Positions 11,428 to 61,233 of a stretch of 64,000 nt of DNA are shown here, piece by piece. The notes beneath the pieces were generated by a model. It saw only the letters and a list, made by a program, of their open reading frames with translations, was not told the origin of the DNA and made no database searches. Positions within the stretch are counted from its first letter, which is position 1, and each line of letters opens with the position of its first letter. The stretch lies in assembly GCA_949752795.1 (NCBI GenBank), contig OX457058.1, positions 154,576,353-154,640,352 on the forward strand, given 5' to 3'. Source of the DNA: Hyperoodon ampullatus (taxonomy: Eukaryota; Chordata; Mammalia; Artiodactyla; Ziphiidae). The position numbers and the translations under genes were made by a program.

Positions 11428-14400
11428 CTGCAGAGGCAAGGGGCACCTGTCATTCCCAAAGGCAGGAAGGCGTGCCCTCATTCCACAGGTGAGAGAACTG
11501 AGGCTTGGGGCTGGTAAGGACTCCTGGGCTTTTCTTCTCTCCTGCACGGGGGTCCATGCTTCCTGAGCAGGATTCTGCCCCAATCCTTGTGTACACCTTA
11601 AAGGTGAGGCTTTAAAGTGAACAAAGCATTTCACTCCACTCCCAGCCTCACAACCACCCCATGAGTGGAGCCGAGGCATTGCCTGGGAACTCCAGCTCAG
11701 ACCAAGCAAAGTCATTGCCTCCAGGCCTGTTTCCTCCTCTGCAAGAGAGCAGTCATGATGTTAAGAGTCCAGGCTCTGCAACCTGAGATGAACCTGAGTT
11801 CACTTTCTGACTCTACTACTTATGAGCTGTGTGACCTTGAGCAAGTTAGGTAACCTCTCTGAGCCTCAGATGCTTCATCAGTAAAACAGGGAGTGTAAAA
11901 CTTCCAACTCATCAGGTTGTTGGGATGATTAAATGAGATCATCTCTGAAAAGCTCTTAGCACAGCATCTACACACAGTAAGTCTTCAACAGTAATAACGG
12001 TTCTCATGTTTTATTAGTAATTATAAAATACAGTTTATTTATTCCACAAATATTTACTGAATATGCACTAAATACCAGATACTGTGCTAGTGCTGGGGAT
12101 GGAGAAAATGACAAGACAAACTCAGTGCCTTCCTCAAGGTGAGTACGTCTGGCAAGGTGACTGTGTGGTAGGCTGTCAGGTCAGGGTCCCCAGTGAACCA
12201 TATCTCAAGGATTCACACCCTTGACACTGGGCTCATCCATGTGACTGGCTTTGGCCAATGGGACATTAGCAAGAGTGATGCGTGCAGAGGCTGGCTTCTC
12301 CTCTTGAAAGACTCCCTCTCGGAACTCAGGTGCCACTCTGTAAAGAATCTCAGCTAGACTACTGAGCAGTAAGAGGCCACACGGAGAGAGAGATCCCAAA
12401 GGGTGACAGGCCATCTTGGACATTCCAGCCCCAGCTGAGCTCCCAGCTGAATGCAGTGCACGCATGGCTCCAGCCACAGCACGTGGAACAGAAGAACCGC
12501 TCAACTGAGCCCAGAGAAATCAGAAATCATTGTTTTAAGCCAGGTTGTTCTGGGATGGTTTTCTACACAGCAATATAAAACTGAGCAGACCAGCTAATCT
12601 CAAAGGCTCCTTCACTTCCTATGGTTCTAAGGGAAACCGTACCAGAGAAGAAAAATTGGAGGCTCAGAGAGGTCAAGGCAGTGCCAGGGTCACACAGCAA
12701 GTACATAACAATGCATGCCCCAGCCCCGGTCACGTGAGGGTATAGGAGTGGGAAGGATGAACAGGTGGATAGGAGAGGCCTGGGAGAGAGTGGTGGCCTC
12801 AGGCCAGGAGCTTTGGAGAGAGAAAGAGCCCCTTTACCCACCGAGAAGGAGCTGAGCTTCACACCCACTGCCCGGTGCTTCCTGCCCAGGCTGGCAAGGT
12901 ACTCCTCCAGCGAGGACAGGTCCTCCACGTTGGTCACCGCAGCGTCGATCACGAGCATCACCTGCCAAGGCCAAGGTGGTGGTGAAACAGAGACCAGAGC
13001 AACTCCCCATCTCCTCTCACAACCAAAATCCAGAACCTGGGGGTCCCAGCCAGAAGGAAGAGAGGACCCTCAGTTTTCCAGTATCAGAGACAGAAGGCAG
13101 CCTGCGTCTGCATACAGTAGGCGCTCAACATATGGTGGCCAAACTACTAGTGTTACACCATGGAGGAAGCTGGTCTCTTCTGAGGGGCTCAAAGCCCTAA
13201 ACACACCTGCTGGACAGTGTTGTCCTCCTGGGACGAGGGGACACGGAGGCCCTGTGAGAGTCGCCAGCCTCTGAGAAACCCCCAGCTTGGTTTTCACAGG
13301 CAGATGGCCCCTGATGGATCAGTGCCAACACCACCTACGGGAGCCAGGGGACAAGGCCAAGGGCAATGGCAGAGCTGGGAGCAGCTGGCTGAGAACAGCG
13401 TCGGGGAGAAGGCTGACTCGGGTGCCCCAAACTCTGCCCAGCTCAGCGCAAAGGGAAAGGGGCAGATGCCTCTGACAGGAGGGGGCAGAAGGAGGAGCTC
13501 AGACCAGGGCTGGGGCAGGAAACGAAGTAACTCTCCCGACTTGCTCCTCGGTCTCTCCCAGGAAGGTGCTCCGCCCACCCCTCACCTTCCTGATGTGGTC
13601 CAGGAACTCAGGGGAAGAGAGGCAGTCCTCCGGGCTGGAGAACTGGCGGCAGTTGTACTGGAAGAGGGGCAGCAGGTCCGGCTCCAGGTCAAACAGCCTG
13701 TGGGTGGAGGCCCGGTGTCAGCCCTGGGGTGTTGCCCCTGCAGGCTCCGTGGGCCCTGGCTGCCCAGCAGCAGGAGAGGGCGGGCAGAGCCTTGGCTGTG
13801 AACTATAGCGCACCCGCCAGCCTAGCGGGCACCCCTTGGCCAGCTTTGCCAGTGCCGCTCTCCCACCTCTTCTACAACCTGGAAGTGGCATCCGGGAAAA
13901 AACAATGTGTCCCCAGGCCTCTCATACGACCTGGCATAGGGTAGCCTCTCCATAAACCATTGAGGGGTGTGGACTGGGACAGGAAGGGGTTCTCAAACAG
14001 GAAGCCTGGAGTCCATGGTGGAGAAAAGAAAACCTCTCTCTCCCTCCCTCCCATCCTTGGGTCAGAACCTCCCAATGTCATCGTGCCCAAGGGGGCTTGG
14101 GCCAGCAATGATAATTATAGTATATAGAACCCCTTACACTTACTGAGAATGGAGTACTTTACACGTGGTTAACTCATGTATTCCTCACAATCCTAAGCAG
14201 TGGGTATAACTGTTATCCCAAGTTTATAGAGGAGGAAACAGAAGCCCAGAGAGGTTAAGTAACTTGCCCAAGGTCACACAGCTTAGGCGTAGCAGAACCA
14301 CAGAGGGTGCCTGAGAAAACAGTGGGTTTGGGGAAAGCTGGGAGGCACAAGCAGAAGCTCTCAGCCACACCTGGGAAAGCCACTGGGGTTTTGTGTAACT

Positions 14401-15291
14401 CTGCAAATTTATTCCCTTTTTGTTTGGGGAGGTTTTCTGAAAACCTCTTCAGAAGTTCTGGGCTGGCTTAGGGAGCCAAGCCTCCTGAAAAACCATGGTG
14501 AGGTAGCATTGCCTCTTTGGTGATGGCAGAGGGATTACCTAGACACCCTCAAGCTGAGGTTGAAGACTGGCCTCCCCTCTTCCCCCTTGGGGTCTGCACA
14601 CCCCCTTACCCCTCTCTCTAGTGGTGAGAATTGGGCATCTGTCATCCCTTCCCTGGCAGCCCTCTGGTCCTAGCCCAGTCCTTTCCTCAGAAAGGTTTAT
14701 TCTTTTGTTGGTTGCTGGAAGCTCACACTTCTGGGGCCCGGACCCTGTGCTCTGCAGGCCAGGCACCCAGTACGCCCTCCCCACACAAGCCCTCGGGACA
14801 CCCCAGTCTACCCGTATGGGCAGAGGTGGGCACCCCTGCAGTCACCACCCAAGAAAAGACCACTCAGGAGGCACACAGCCAGGGAGGGGGCGCAGCGTGG
14901 GGACCGGAGGCCGCTGGCCCAAGTGTAAGGAGGTCCGCCGGAGCGGACCCTGGCCGGCACCCAGAGAGCCCCATAGAGAGCGGGGCGTGCTGGCTCGCAA
15001 GACGGGCCACCGCCGTGGGAAGAGCAGCAGGGGCCGCGCCACCCGTCGCCCCGCGCCGCTCCTCTGGCGCACATCTGGAGGCGCCCCAGCGCCCCAGCAG
15101 CGGGCTAGTCTCCCTCCTCTGGCGCCAGCTCAGCCGCCTCGAACCCATTCCTGGCGAGGCACCCCGGTACCCGCATCCCGGGGGCGCTCGGGCCGCCCTC
15201 ACCTGGCGAACAGGACGGTGCCATGCTCCAGCGGGCTGCGGCTCACCTCCCGCCAGCTCTGCCGGATCAGCTCGGGCTCCGGGCGCTCCAT
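11293..15291 (-). CDS. NGB: Neuroglobin (four coding exons, complete)
   Basis: Neuroglobin is a cytosolic haem globin of neurons and retina that binds O2 and NO and is linked to hypoxia tolerance. The coding exons join as 15203-15291, 13586-13697, 12842-12961 and 11293-11427 (89+112+120+135 nt) to give 151 codons and a TAA stop, the usual family length. Introns fall at the positions typical of vertebrate NGB (B12.2, E11.0, G7.0) and all have GT-AG ends. Key residues are present: haem ligands His64 and His96, pocket Phe28 and Val68, and the redox cysteines Cys46, Cys55 and Cys120. The start [13 protein letters not shown] lies in a CpG-rich region. Compared with human NGB as I remember it, changes are A15E, A33D, T129M and E151D. 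No frameshift or stop. It runs tail to tail with TMEM63C and head to tail with POMT2. Confidence 0.97.
11750..12005 (+). mobile_element. MIR SINE relic
   Basis: Diverged MIR in sense orientation in NGB intron 3: TATGAGCTGTGTGACCTTGA core, CCTCTCTGAGCCTCAG, GGGATGATTAAATGAGAT and a degraded 3' end near 12000. Confidence 0.75.
12030..12175 (-). mobile_element. L2 3'-end relic, antisense
   Basis: Matches the antisense L2 3' end: ATTTACTGAATATGCACTAA followed by GATACTGTGCTAGTGCTGGG and a degraded 'ctcagtgccttcctcaagg'. Confidence 0.55.
12180..12590 (+). mobile_element. Old ERVL-MaLR (MLT1-type) LTR relic
   Basis: In NGB intron 3. It ends with the characteristic CATTGTTTTAAGCCAGGTTG and a 'ttttctacacagcaatataaaactgag' tail, preceded by 'ggccaatgggacattagcaag'. 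No coding remnants. Subfamily not determined. Confidence 0.55.
12590..12740 (-). mobile_element. MIR fragment, antisense
   Basis: Only the conserved middle is clear: GAGGCTCAGAGAGGTCAAGG and GGGTCACACAGCAAGTA. Confidence 0.4.
12842..12961 (-). CDS. NGB: NGB exon 3
   Basis: Forty codons, phase 0 on both sides. Starts [15 protein letters not shown] and ends GVKLSSFS before GTGGGT. Contains the proximal haem ligand His96 in GRKHRAV and pocket Val68 at its first codon. Confidence 0.96.
13586..13697 (-). CDS. NGB: NGB exon 2
   Basis: The first base completes the Arg30 codon split after exon 1. The exon then reads [19 protein letters not shown] and ends FLDHIRK before GTGAGG. Carries Cys46, Cys55 and the distal ligand His64. 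Confidence 0.96.
13698..15202 (-). other. NGB: NGB intron 1
   Basis: Spans from the GTGAGG donor after exon 1 to the CCACAG acceptor of exon 2. Contains the MIR relic. The part nearest exon 1 (from about 14880) is CpG-rich and belongs to the promoter CpG island. No further exon seen. Confidence 0.8.
14105..14295 (-). mobile_element. MIR SINE relic, antisense
   Basis: In NGB intron 1: CTTTACACGTGGTTAACTCA, then GAGGAGGAAACAGAAGCCCA and GAGGTTAAGTAACTTGCCCA, the antisense MIR core. Confidence 0.8.
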
Positions 15292-15650
15292 GCTCGCCCG
15301 GGGACGCGGGGCGCTAGGCTGGGACCCTCGGGGCGCGGGCACCGTCACCGCACGTGCCGCGCCATCTCCGCGGCGACGCGGCCAGTCGGCACCTCCTACG
15401 GCCCCCGCGCCTCGGCCGGGCGGGGTCCTGCAACCGCTCCTTCCCCGCCCAGGTGGAGGAGCCCCCGCCGGGCCGGCCCCGCTGGCGCTTCCGGGGACCC
15501 CGCTCCGGCCGCTGCGCCCTGCACCCCACGGCTCCGAGAGCGCCCCGCCCCGCGCCGCCCGGGCTGGGGCGCTTTAAAGCAAACGCGGCCCCCGCCCTCC
15601 TCTCGTCCGTAAGGACGCGCATCTCTGGGCAACTGGCTCTGGCCGGGGAC
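14880..15650. promoter_or_regulatory. NGB: CpG island over NGB promoter and exon 1
   Basis: Very GC-rich with dense CpG, centred on NGB exon 1 and extending upstream (to the right). GC-box cores (GGGCGGGG, CCCCGCCC) occur near 15417-15424 and 15541-15552. A TTTAAA at 15573-15578 is about 280 bp upstream of the ATG; whether it acts as a TATA-like element is unknown. The transcription start cannot be placed from sequence alone. Confidence 0.75.
15203..15291 (-). CDS. NGB: NGB exon 1 (coding part)
   Basis: ATG at 15289-15291 (minus strand) opens [20 protein letters not shown] and continues to HGTVLFA plus two bases of the Arg30 codon before GTGAGG. Phe28 (B10) is here. Confidence 0.95.
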
Positions 15651-16345
15651 GACCCGGTGGCCTGGGAAACGACCGGGCTTCAGAGCTTCGCAGAAATCGT
15701 CGAGCCTCTCGGGACCTCAGTTTCTCATCTGGTGACACTCCCTAGTTAGGGCAAGGAGTTCAATTTGATCGTCTTAGGTAAGCTCTGAGAGAGCCACCTC
15801 TCCAAGAGCCCCACTCAAACACTGCCTGGAGGCATCTGACCCCTTGGTACAGGGTCCCCTTCCTTATGCCCCAACGTGGGCCAGTGAATGCCAGGGCGCC
15901 TACCTGTGTGACAAGGCGGAAGCCCGGGAAGGGAGGGAGGAGGTCTGCCCTAGTTCTCGGTATGACTGAGGTACCCCGTGACATTTGGGGACCACCAGGA
16001 CTCTCAGCTTTAGGGACAGCGCCAAGACCACAGCCATTTCCAGCCAGGCCTGGGTTTTCTTGAGAAATCTGTCAGCTGCCATCTTTAGAAATTTGTCAGC
16101 TCATGTTCTAAACCCAGCTCTGCTTGGCCAGGGTGGGGTCTTGGGTGCAGCAGCTGTGAGCATTCCACTTCTTGGACATTAAGGGAGTTACGCTAGAACA
16201 TTCTACTATTCAGCGATTTTTAATAGACTTTTGTAAATGTTTAGATAGAAGTACTATTTATTTCTTTAATTTGAAGTTCAGGATACAGAATCTCATGTTT
16301 GCCATTCAGGGTGTGAAGTCAATTAGACCTAAACCTTTCTCTTTC

Positions 16346-16688
16346 TTTTTTTAAAAATATAAATTTATTTATTTATTTATTTTGGCTGCATTGGGCTTTC
16401 GTTGCTGCACTCGGGCTTTCTCTAGTCACGGCGAGCAGGGCCTACTCTTCGTTGCGGTGCACGGGCTTCTCACGACGGTGGCTTCTCTTGTTGCGGACAC
16501 GGGCTCTAGGCGCGCAGACTTCAGTAGTTGTGGCACGCAGGCTTCAGTAGTTGTGGCACGTGTGCTCAGTAGTTGTGGCGCACGGGCTTAGTTGCTCCAC
16601 GGCATGTGGGATCTTCCCGGACCAGGGCTCAAACCCGTGTCCCCTGCACTGGCAGGCGGATTCTTAACCACTGCGCCATCGGGGAAGT
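16346..16688 (-). mobile_element. CHR-family SINE (long form)
   Basis: Antisense long-form copy with an A/T-rich tail at left ('aatttatttatttatttat' region), repeated 'cagtagttgtggcacg' units and the tRNA-like head at right. A perfect 18-bp target duplication CCTAAACCTTTCTCTTTC lies at 16328-16345 and 16689-16706. Confidence 0.92.
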
Positions 16689-17904
16689 CCTAAACCTTTC
16701 TCTTTCAAGCATGAAAGTTCCTCAGGCCCCGGCCCAGTTCCAGTGGCCCAGGTTTTGAAGAGCAAGACCCTCATTTATCTTTCATTATGTCAAGTCTCCG
16801 AGCCTGTCTCCTCTCAGTCTGCCCACCTCTCTTTTTCCATTTCCTAAGCTGTATGGAGGGGGTTGGGAGCGAGGTCTCCAGGAGCCTCTCAGCCCGCCTC
16901 CTTTGGTCTCTGGGTACAAGGTGGGTGTGCTGGGGCCTTGGATCATGAACAGGTTGAGGCTCCGTGCCCAACCCTATGCTAGGCCTGGAGTGTTGAATCT
17001 TTGCCTTCTAGAACTTCTCCTGCTGGCCCCCCATCAGGACTGAGGGTCTCAGCAGAACTCCTCTTTCTTGCTCCCAGCCGAGCCCAGTGACCATCCCGCT
17101 GCCCTCCCTCTTCTGGGGACTCAAGAGTTTAGAGCTATTAGGAATTTAGCTAATAATATAGGACTATTACCCTATTCCTCTCTTCCCCATCCCTCCCCAC
17201 ATCTCGGGGGGCTCTGGGCTGGAGCAGGGGAACAGAGCTGTAAGGCAGCCTGGCTTGTGTCCTAAGGAGTCCAGGAGATCCCCAAGTGAGAACACAAAGG
17301 GCCTGGGGGCTGAAGGGAGAAGGCCGGGGTGCTCAGGGATTGGACTCCCAGGTTGGTGTCCCATGGCCCTGCAGCCAGGTCACAGGGGAAAACCATGTAT
17401 ATCTCTGGCGACCTTGACCTTTCAGTGCCCAGATGCCCAGTGCTCCAGGCCACCTGGCTTGTCTAAGGCGTCCCACGCCACCCAGTTTGCACTTCCTGGC
17501 AACAGTCTACACTCAGGACCCTCCTTGCCTGTTTTCTCCTTTGGGCAGGGTCTGGAGTCTGAGAGGTTAATGAGTTGATGGCCTTAACTAGTAAGTGGTG
17601 AAGCCAGCACTCACTCTGCCTTTCTAGAGCCAGGAGGTAGGAGGAGAGAGCTGAGTACACTCTAGTCTCCGCTCCCCTTAGTGAAAAGGCCCAAGAACCT
17701 GGCTGAGCCTAAGCAGTCAGGGTGGTGTATTCCAGCCAGGAGACAGAGGGTCTGACTCCATATTTGAGGGGCTGGGGGAAAGTCACCGGAGCTCCCCTCC
17801 CTGGCATCTGCCCACAACTTGGGCAGGAGGTTCTAATTGAGGAGAGGGTTCAAGTTCTGTTCTAGAGCCAGTGCTGTCACTGAGGCCGATTTATCACCAA
17901 CAGT

Positions 17905-18170
17905 AAAGGGTTAGCATTTATTGAGCATCCATGTCCAGACACTGTACAAGGGACTTTGCATCATTAACTTTTTTCATTCTCATAATAACTCTGCGAAGTA
18001 GATCCTATTTATTATAGCCTGTTTTACTGTTGAGGAAATGGAGGCAACGAAGTTAAGTAACTGGCCCGAGGTCACATAGCTAATAAGTGGTAGGGCCAGG
18101 ATTTGACCTCTGGACTGACCCTGGCACCTCCAGTAGGCCTCCGTGCTCCACTGCCTTCCTCACTCTAATG
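17905..18170 (-). mobile_element. MIR SINE relic, antisense
   Basis: AGCATTTATTGAGCATCCAT at left, GAAGTTAAGTAACTGGCCCG in the core, and GGGCCAGGATTTGACCTCTG at right: nearly full length. Confidence 0.8.
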
Positions 18171-18559
18171 GACTGTGAGCAAGAGCTGTGTCCAAAGTTC
18201 AGACCAAGCCAGGATCACTGGGTCTGGGTCAAAGGTGTGTCAGAGCTGGCTCTCAGATGGCTTGTGACAGCCAACTGTGCTCACCTTTCCAGCTTCTCAT
18301 TTAGGAACATCAGGCTGGTAGCCTGAAATAGGCCATGGTGGAGTATATACACCATGAAAATTGGCATATACTACAAATCAGGGCTGTTTTCCTCCCAGGA
18401 AGCCACTGGTCTGGGTGCACCAGGAAACACTGGGCGATGAGCTATCGATGCTTTAGGCAGAAGGTACAAAGGAACACGCTAATCTGAGTCTAAGGCTTTT
18501 CCGCAGGGGATCCAGGTTGTCCTGGGCAGGTGCTCCTAGTCCCAGGACCAGGCTGGAGA

Positions 18560-18730
18560 AGCAGAAAAAGCGCAACTCGGCACCTAGTCCTGGCTCTACT
18601 ATTTACTAATCAGGCAATTAATTGAATCTCTCCTGGGTAGAATGGGGACAAAAACAGCACTGACTTCACTGGGCCTTTATGAGGATTCAGTGTCACAGAT
18701 GCATCACGAGTTGGTAAACTAAGCTGTGCC
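18560..18730 (+). mobile_element. MIR SINE relic
   Basis: Diverged sense copy: CCTGGCTCTACTATTTACTA, GGTAGAATGGGGACAAAAAC, then TTTATGAGGATTCAGTGT. Confidence 0.55.
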
Positions 18731-18995
18731 AGTCAAGAAGCGTTTGGTCCTTTTCTAATCTGCCTGTCCTCGGCAGTCCCATCCCCTGAGGATCTGCAGG
18801 ATCCCCTCTCTCTCACCTCCAGCTACTCTTGGTCCTAAGGAGGAGGTCGGTCAGACAGCCCAGAAGATCCCCAGTTTCACAGCGCCGTGGACCCCTCTCC
18901 TCCCTCAGCTTCTGTCCAAAACATGTCAGCTCTTACCTCCTTTGGACCCTTAACATGACTCCTGATAACAGATGATCCCTGTCAAGATGGGGGCC

Positions 18996-19160
18996 TCCAG
19001 GACTTCCCTGGCGGTCCAGTGGCTAGGACTCCGTGCTTCCAATGCAGGGGGCACGGGTTCGATCCCTGGTCAGGGGACTAAGATCCCGCAGGCCGCATGG
19101 TGCGGCCTAAAACCAACCAACCAACCAAACAAAAACAAACCAAAATAAAACAAAACAAAA
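18996..19160 (+). mobile_element. CHR-1-type SINE
   Basis: Sense copy of the older short type: GGACTTCCCTGGCGGTCCAG head, B-box-like GGGTTCGATCCCTGG, end at 'gtgcggcc', then a (CCAA)n/(AAAAC)n tail. Target duplication AAGATGGGGGCC at 18984-18995 and 19161-19172. Confidence 0.9.
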
Positions 19161-19575
19161 AAGATGGGGGCCGCTTTGTAAGCAGAATGGACATTGCTGC
19201 TACCATGCTGGGCCACTCAGCTGTCTCAGAAGTGGACAACCGTTACTCTCTCTCTCATTCCTTTCTATACTTGTGTGAGGTGGTTAAAAGAGAAAAAGGT
19301 CCAGCTTCCTACTTATTTTAGAATAAGTTTAAATAAATCAAAATAACAACCAACATTACTCAAGTAACCTTATCCATGAGAGGGCCTAAGTGTTCCCTGG
19401 TGTAATCAGGCTCACCTGCCTAGCCCAGGGCCTCTGCTGGAATTAGAATGGCCTTAGACTCCAGACACAATGGAATGGTTCCTGCACTCAAAACATTCTT
19501 CTCTTCTTTCTGGGAGCCAGAGGGCAAGTCAGGTTCAATTAAGTACAACAAGAACAACATGGCGTTCAAAATAAG

Positions 19576-19601
19576 AGCTATTTATTACAGCTATTTATTA
19601 C
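19576..19601 (-). terminator. POMT2: Duplicated POMT2 poly(A) signal
   Basis: A 13-bp unit (plus strand AGCTATTTATTAC) is tandemly duplicated, so the minus strand carries two AATAAA hexamers, at 19594-19599 and 19581-19586. A GT-rich stretch (TGTTGTTCTTGTTGTAC on the minus strand) follows about 20-30 bases downstream. Confidence 0.7.
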
Positions 19602-21790
19602 AAAAGTAAACGGCCTCTGATTATCTGTGGAAAGTTTTTTTTAATATAAAATGTGGTTCAAGAAGCCGGCTGGAGGTTGAGCTAACAAACGTCTCCTTCC
19701 TCCGCCAGCAAGTCTGTGGGGCGTGTCCCATTCTGCCTGCTCCTGGGGGCTGGAGCCCATATTCAGGGCACCACCACGACAGCCCCTCTCCTCAGCATCT
19801 CCCAACAACAGAACCTGAGTACCTGAAGCTGCATCAACCCATGCGGCCTTGTCCCCAGAGAAGTGTCTGCCAGTCTGGGCAAGGAAGAAGAGGAGGGAGT
19901 GGGCGGACAGTTCTTCTCCATCTTTGGAAAGCAGTGTAAGAGACAAAGGAAACTTTTGTCCCCAGTGTGGCCAAATTAGGAGGGAGGGATGGGCAGGAAG
20001 CTGGCTGAGCTTTCTCCCTCCTCACCCTCGCTCAGAGTGGCTGCCTTCAGAGCACCTCCCTTCCAACAAGCTCCTATTAGGAAATAAGGTACAAGGGAAC
20101 ATCAGCCACCTTCCGGTTGTCATCGTGGGGCCGCTGTTCTTTGCTAAGAGCCAAGCACAGGTTCCTGAGTTCCACCTCCAGGAGAGCCCACCAAGATGGC
20201 TGCCCCCACCCAGCTCAGAAGAAACGAAATTGGCCTGGGGGAGAGAAAGGGAGAAGCGGGGGAGGAGGGGAGAGCAGGAGGTTCTCCATCCCAGTTCTCC
20301 TTCCCTTCCAGAAATGCAATTAAGCAAGCAGCCCAGACTCAGCACCCGGCAACGCTTCCTGCTGGGGGAAGTCAAAAGGGCTGCAGCCCTGGGAAAGGGA
20401 GGTCATCAGGCCCCAGATCTAATTAACGAACCTGCCTTGCTTTTGACATTGCTGCATTTCCTCTATTAACATTAATGATGGTTGGTCTGAACGTCCAAGC
20501 ATGGCCAGAAGCTTCCCTCCCCACCACCCATTAGGTAGCGCAGCCTGTCCTTGGGACCAATTTCCAGTCTCCGTGGCAACCGCCTAGCAAAGATGCTCTA
20601 AAGAGCTCTGACCCTGTCAGAGCTGGTGGGGGCTACAGAGGAGGGAAGATGGAGTGTGGCAGAGATGCATCATTAAACCTTGAAGCATCACAGTCCTCTG
20701 AGACAAAATAATATTTTGTCATGCACCGGGAGGCCGGAGGCCGGCTGAAGGATTGGCCTTGGGTTTGTTCAGTTCTAACCCAAGGGTTTTCTTTCTCTCT
20801 TTCATATGGGGAGGAAGTAAAAGGAACAGCTCTGAGCTTCTTGCTTGGGCTTCAAAGTGGTAGAGAGGAGAAGCTCCCAGGCATTTCTAGGTGCTCTGGG
20901 TCTTTGGGGAAAAAGAGGTTGGTGAGACAGTGACACAGAGTAAAGGAAATGAAATGAAGTGAAAGGGAGGGGGGCTATCAGCAGGGGAGGACTAGAGAAG
21001 TAAAACTGGGGAAAGCTTAGTGAGTGACAGGAACACCAGCCCAGAAAGGCCAAGGCAGCCCACACCCCGACGCCGGGCTGGGACTCGAGCCCAGCACCAT
21101 ACACATCCCTGTGCTGCCACACATCCACCTCAGCTGCTAAGAGAGGGGCCCCCAAGGCTCTCCCTGCAATCAGGAGAATGCATCGGGCCCACCCTCACAG
21201 TCAGGCTGGATGCAGAGGGCAAGGGATGGGCAGCCAGAAATCACCTCTGGCTCACAGGGCCTGAGAACACACAGTAGCCAAGGACAGGGTGCCGTCCCTC
21301 CCACCAACCTCGTGATGTAACGTTCTCAGATAGTGAGGAACCGAGGGCTGAGGAAGGCCAACAGGGCTGGTGAGTCCTCAGCTGCCTCGCTCTGGGGCCC
21401 AGTCCTCTGCGCACATCGCAGGCAGAAGTCCAGCCGCCTGCGGCCACAGAGGAAACTTCCCGGCAGCAGCCACGTGGGGAAGCAGCTGGGAAGCGGGCCC
21501 TCCAGCTCAGGGGCCTCAGCTGTCTTTGCTTATTTGTGGGAAGGAGGGCAGCACAGCCGTGACAATACCATCTGCTCTGCCCTTGGTGACATCCCAAGGT
21601 GGGGTCAGTGCTTTCAGCCTTCTTGGAGGTCTGAGAATTTTTGATGAATCTTACAAACCAAATCCAGTGTGAAAAAAACCCCCAGAGAATACTACTGTAG
21701 CCCTGGACGATTTCTTAGAGTTCATGACACTCAGCTGTCCACAGTCACGGTCTATCTTCCGCAGGTATACGGACACACACACCCTCACAC

Positions 21791-21882
21791 GCACACTCCC
21801 CCCACACTCACACCCACCCTCTCGCACACTCATCCACGCACACTCCCCCACACTCACACCCACCCTCTCACACACTCATCCC
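21791..21882 (+). repeat. 48-bp CA-rich tandem repeat in POMT2 3' UTR
   Basis: Two nearly identical copies of a unit built from CACTC and CCACCCTCTC steps begin at 21791 and 21839. Simple CA repeat flanks it on the left (from 21773). Confidence 0.8.
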
Positions 21883-22160
21883 TCCTCACGCTGCACACTC
21901 GGGGAAACGGGCCTGAGAGATGTTGTCGCTTGTTGCTGAGCCAGCCCCAGCGGAGGAACCGCTGCGGTTAGAGCAGAGCCATGGCCCTCTCTAGTGGCTT
22001 ACACTCTGGGTATGCTCCCAGGGCGTGGTCCTGGCAGGTGGCAGAATTCCGCGGGCTCCTCAGGCAGCTTCCTCCACAGCTGGGAGGGTCCAGGGACTGG
22101 CTCCACAGCTGGCTGTCCCCAGGAAGTTCCTGGACCCAGGCTGCAGTCCTTGCAGTGGCC

Positions 22161-60561
<38,401 letters not shown>

Positions 60562-60877
60562 TTAATAAAGCATGGTTAAAATTACAGTTAAAACCAAAGG
60601 TTATAAGTTTCAAGCAGTTAATGAGAAAATCTGGATTTAAAAAAAAAAGGCTTTTGACACAAGTGATTTGAGGAAGCAAGACATCAGGCTGGTCCTTAAT
60701 CTTCATTTAGACAGATGAGAAAGGCTAGCAAATACTTACCAACCAGTTATCATAAATTTAAGTTAAATCTATACTTATTCTGTATCTTGAGTTTCTATTT
60801 ATTTTAAAAAGGCGAAGAGTTTCCTATACTATAAAAAGTTTTGCAATAAGAGTTTTCTTCCAAGTCTGCTAACTTCT

Positions 60878-61233
60878 TTTTTTTTAAATAAATTTATTTA
60901 TTTATTAATTATTTATTTTTGGCTGCATTGGGTCTTTGTGGCTGCACACGGGCTTTCTCTAGTTGCGGGCGCTACTCTTCGTTGTGGTGCAAGGGCTTCT
61001 CATTGCAGTGGCTTCTCTTGTTGCGGAGCATGGGCTCTAGGTGCGTGGGCTTCTATAGTTGTGGTACATGGGCTCAGTAGTTGTGGCTCACAGGCTCTAG
61101 AGCGCAGGCTATGTCGTTGTGGCACACGGGCTTAGTTGCTCCGCGGCATGTGGGATCTTCCTGGACCAGGGCTCGAACCTGTGTCTCCTGCCTTGGCAGG
61201 TGGATTCTTAACCACTGTGCCACCAGGGAAGCC
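60878..61233 (-). mobile_element. CHR-family SINE (long form)
   Basis: Antisense copy beginning with an A/T-rich tail ('aaataaatttatttatttat' region) and bounded by an 18-bp perfect duplication CCAAGTCTGCTAACTTCT at 60860-60877 and 61234-61251. It lies about 375 bp upstream of exon 2. Confidence 0.93.

Larger units (their letters stand above)
15651..19560. other. NGB/POMT2 spacer
   Basis: Upstream of NGB and downstream of POMT2. Holds two CHR SINEs (16346-16688 and 18996-19160), two MIR relics and otherwise unremarkable unique sequence. No gene recognised. Confidence 0.65.
19560..22160 (-). other. POMT2: POMT2 3' UTR
   Basis: About 2.6 kb from the POMT2 stop to the twin AATAAA signals, of the same order as the long human POMT2 3' UTR. 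It holds a degenerate CA-rich 48-bp tandem repeat near 21791-21882 and no SINE. Boundary inferred from the poly(A) signal. Confidence 0.6.

Noticed and set aside
14621..15577. 318-codon plus-strand open frame over the NGB promoter
   Set aside because: It is antisense to NGB exon 1 and its CpG island. Long frames of Arg, Pro, Gly and Ala are expected by chance in such GC-rich DNA, and no family motif is seen.
21773..21895. CRISPR-like spaced repeats
   Set aside because: The CA-rich units are a degenerate tandem repeat without unique spacers, in a mammalian 3' UTR.
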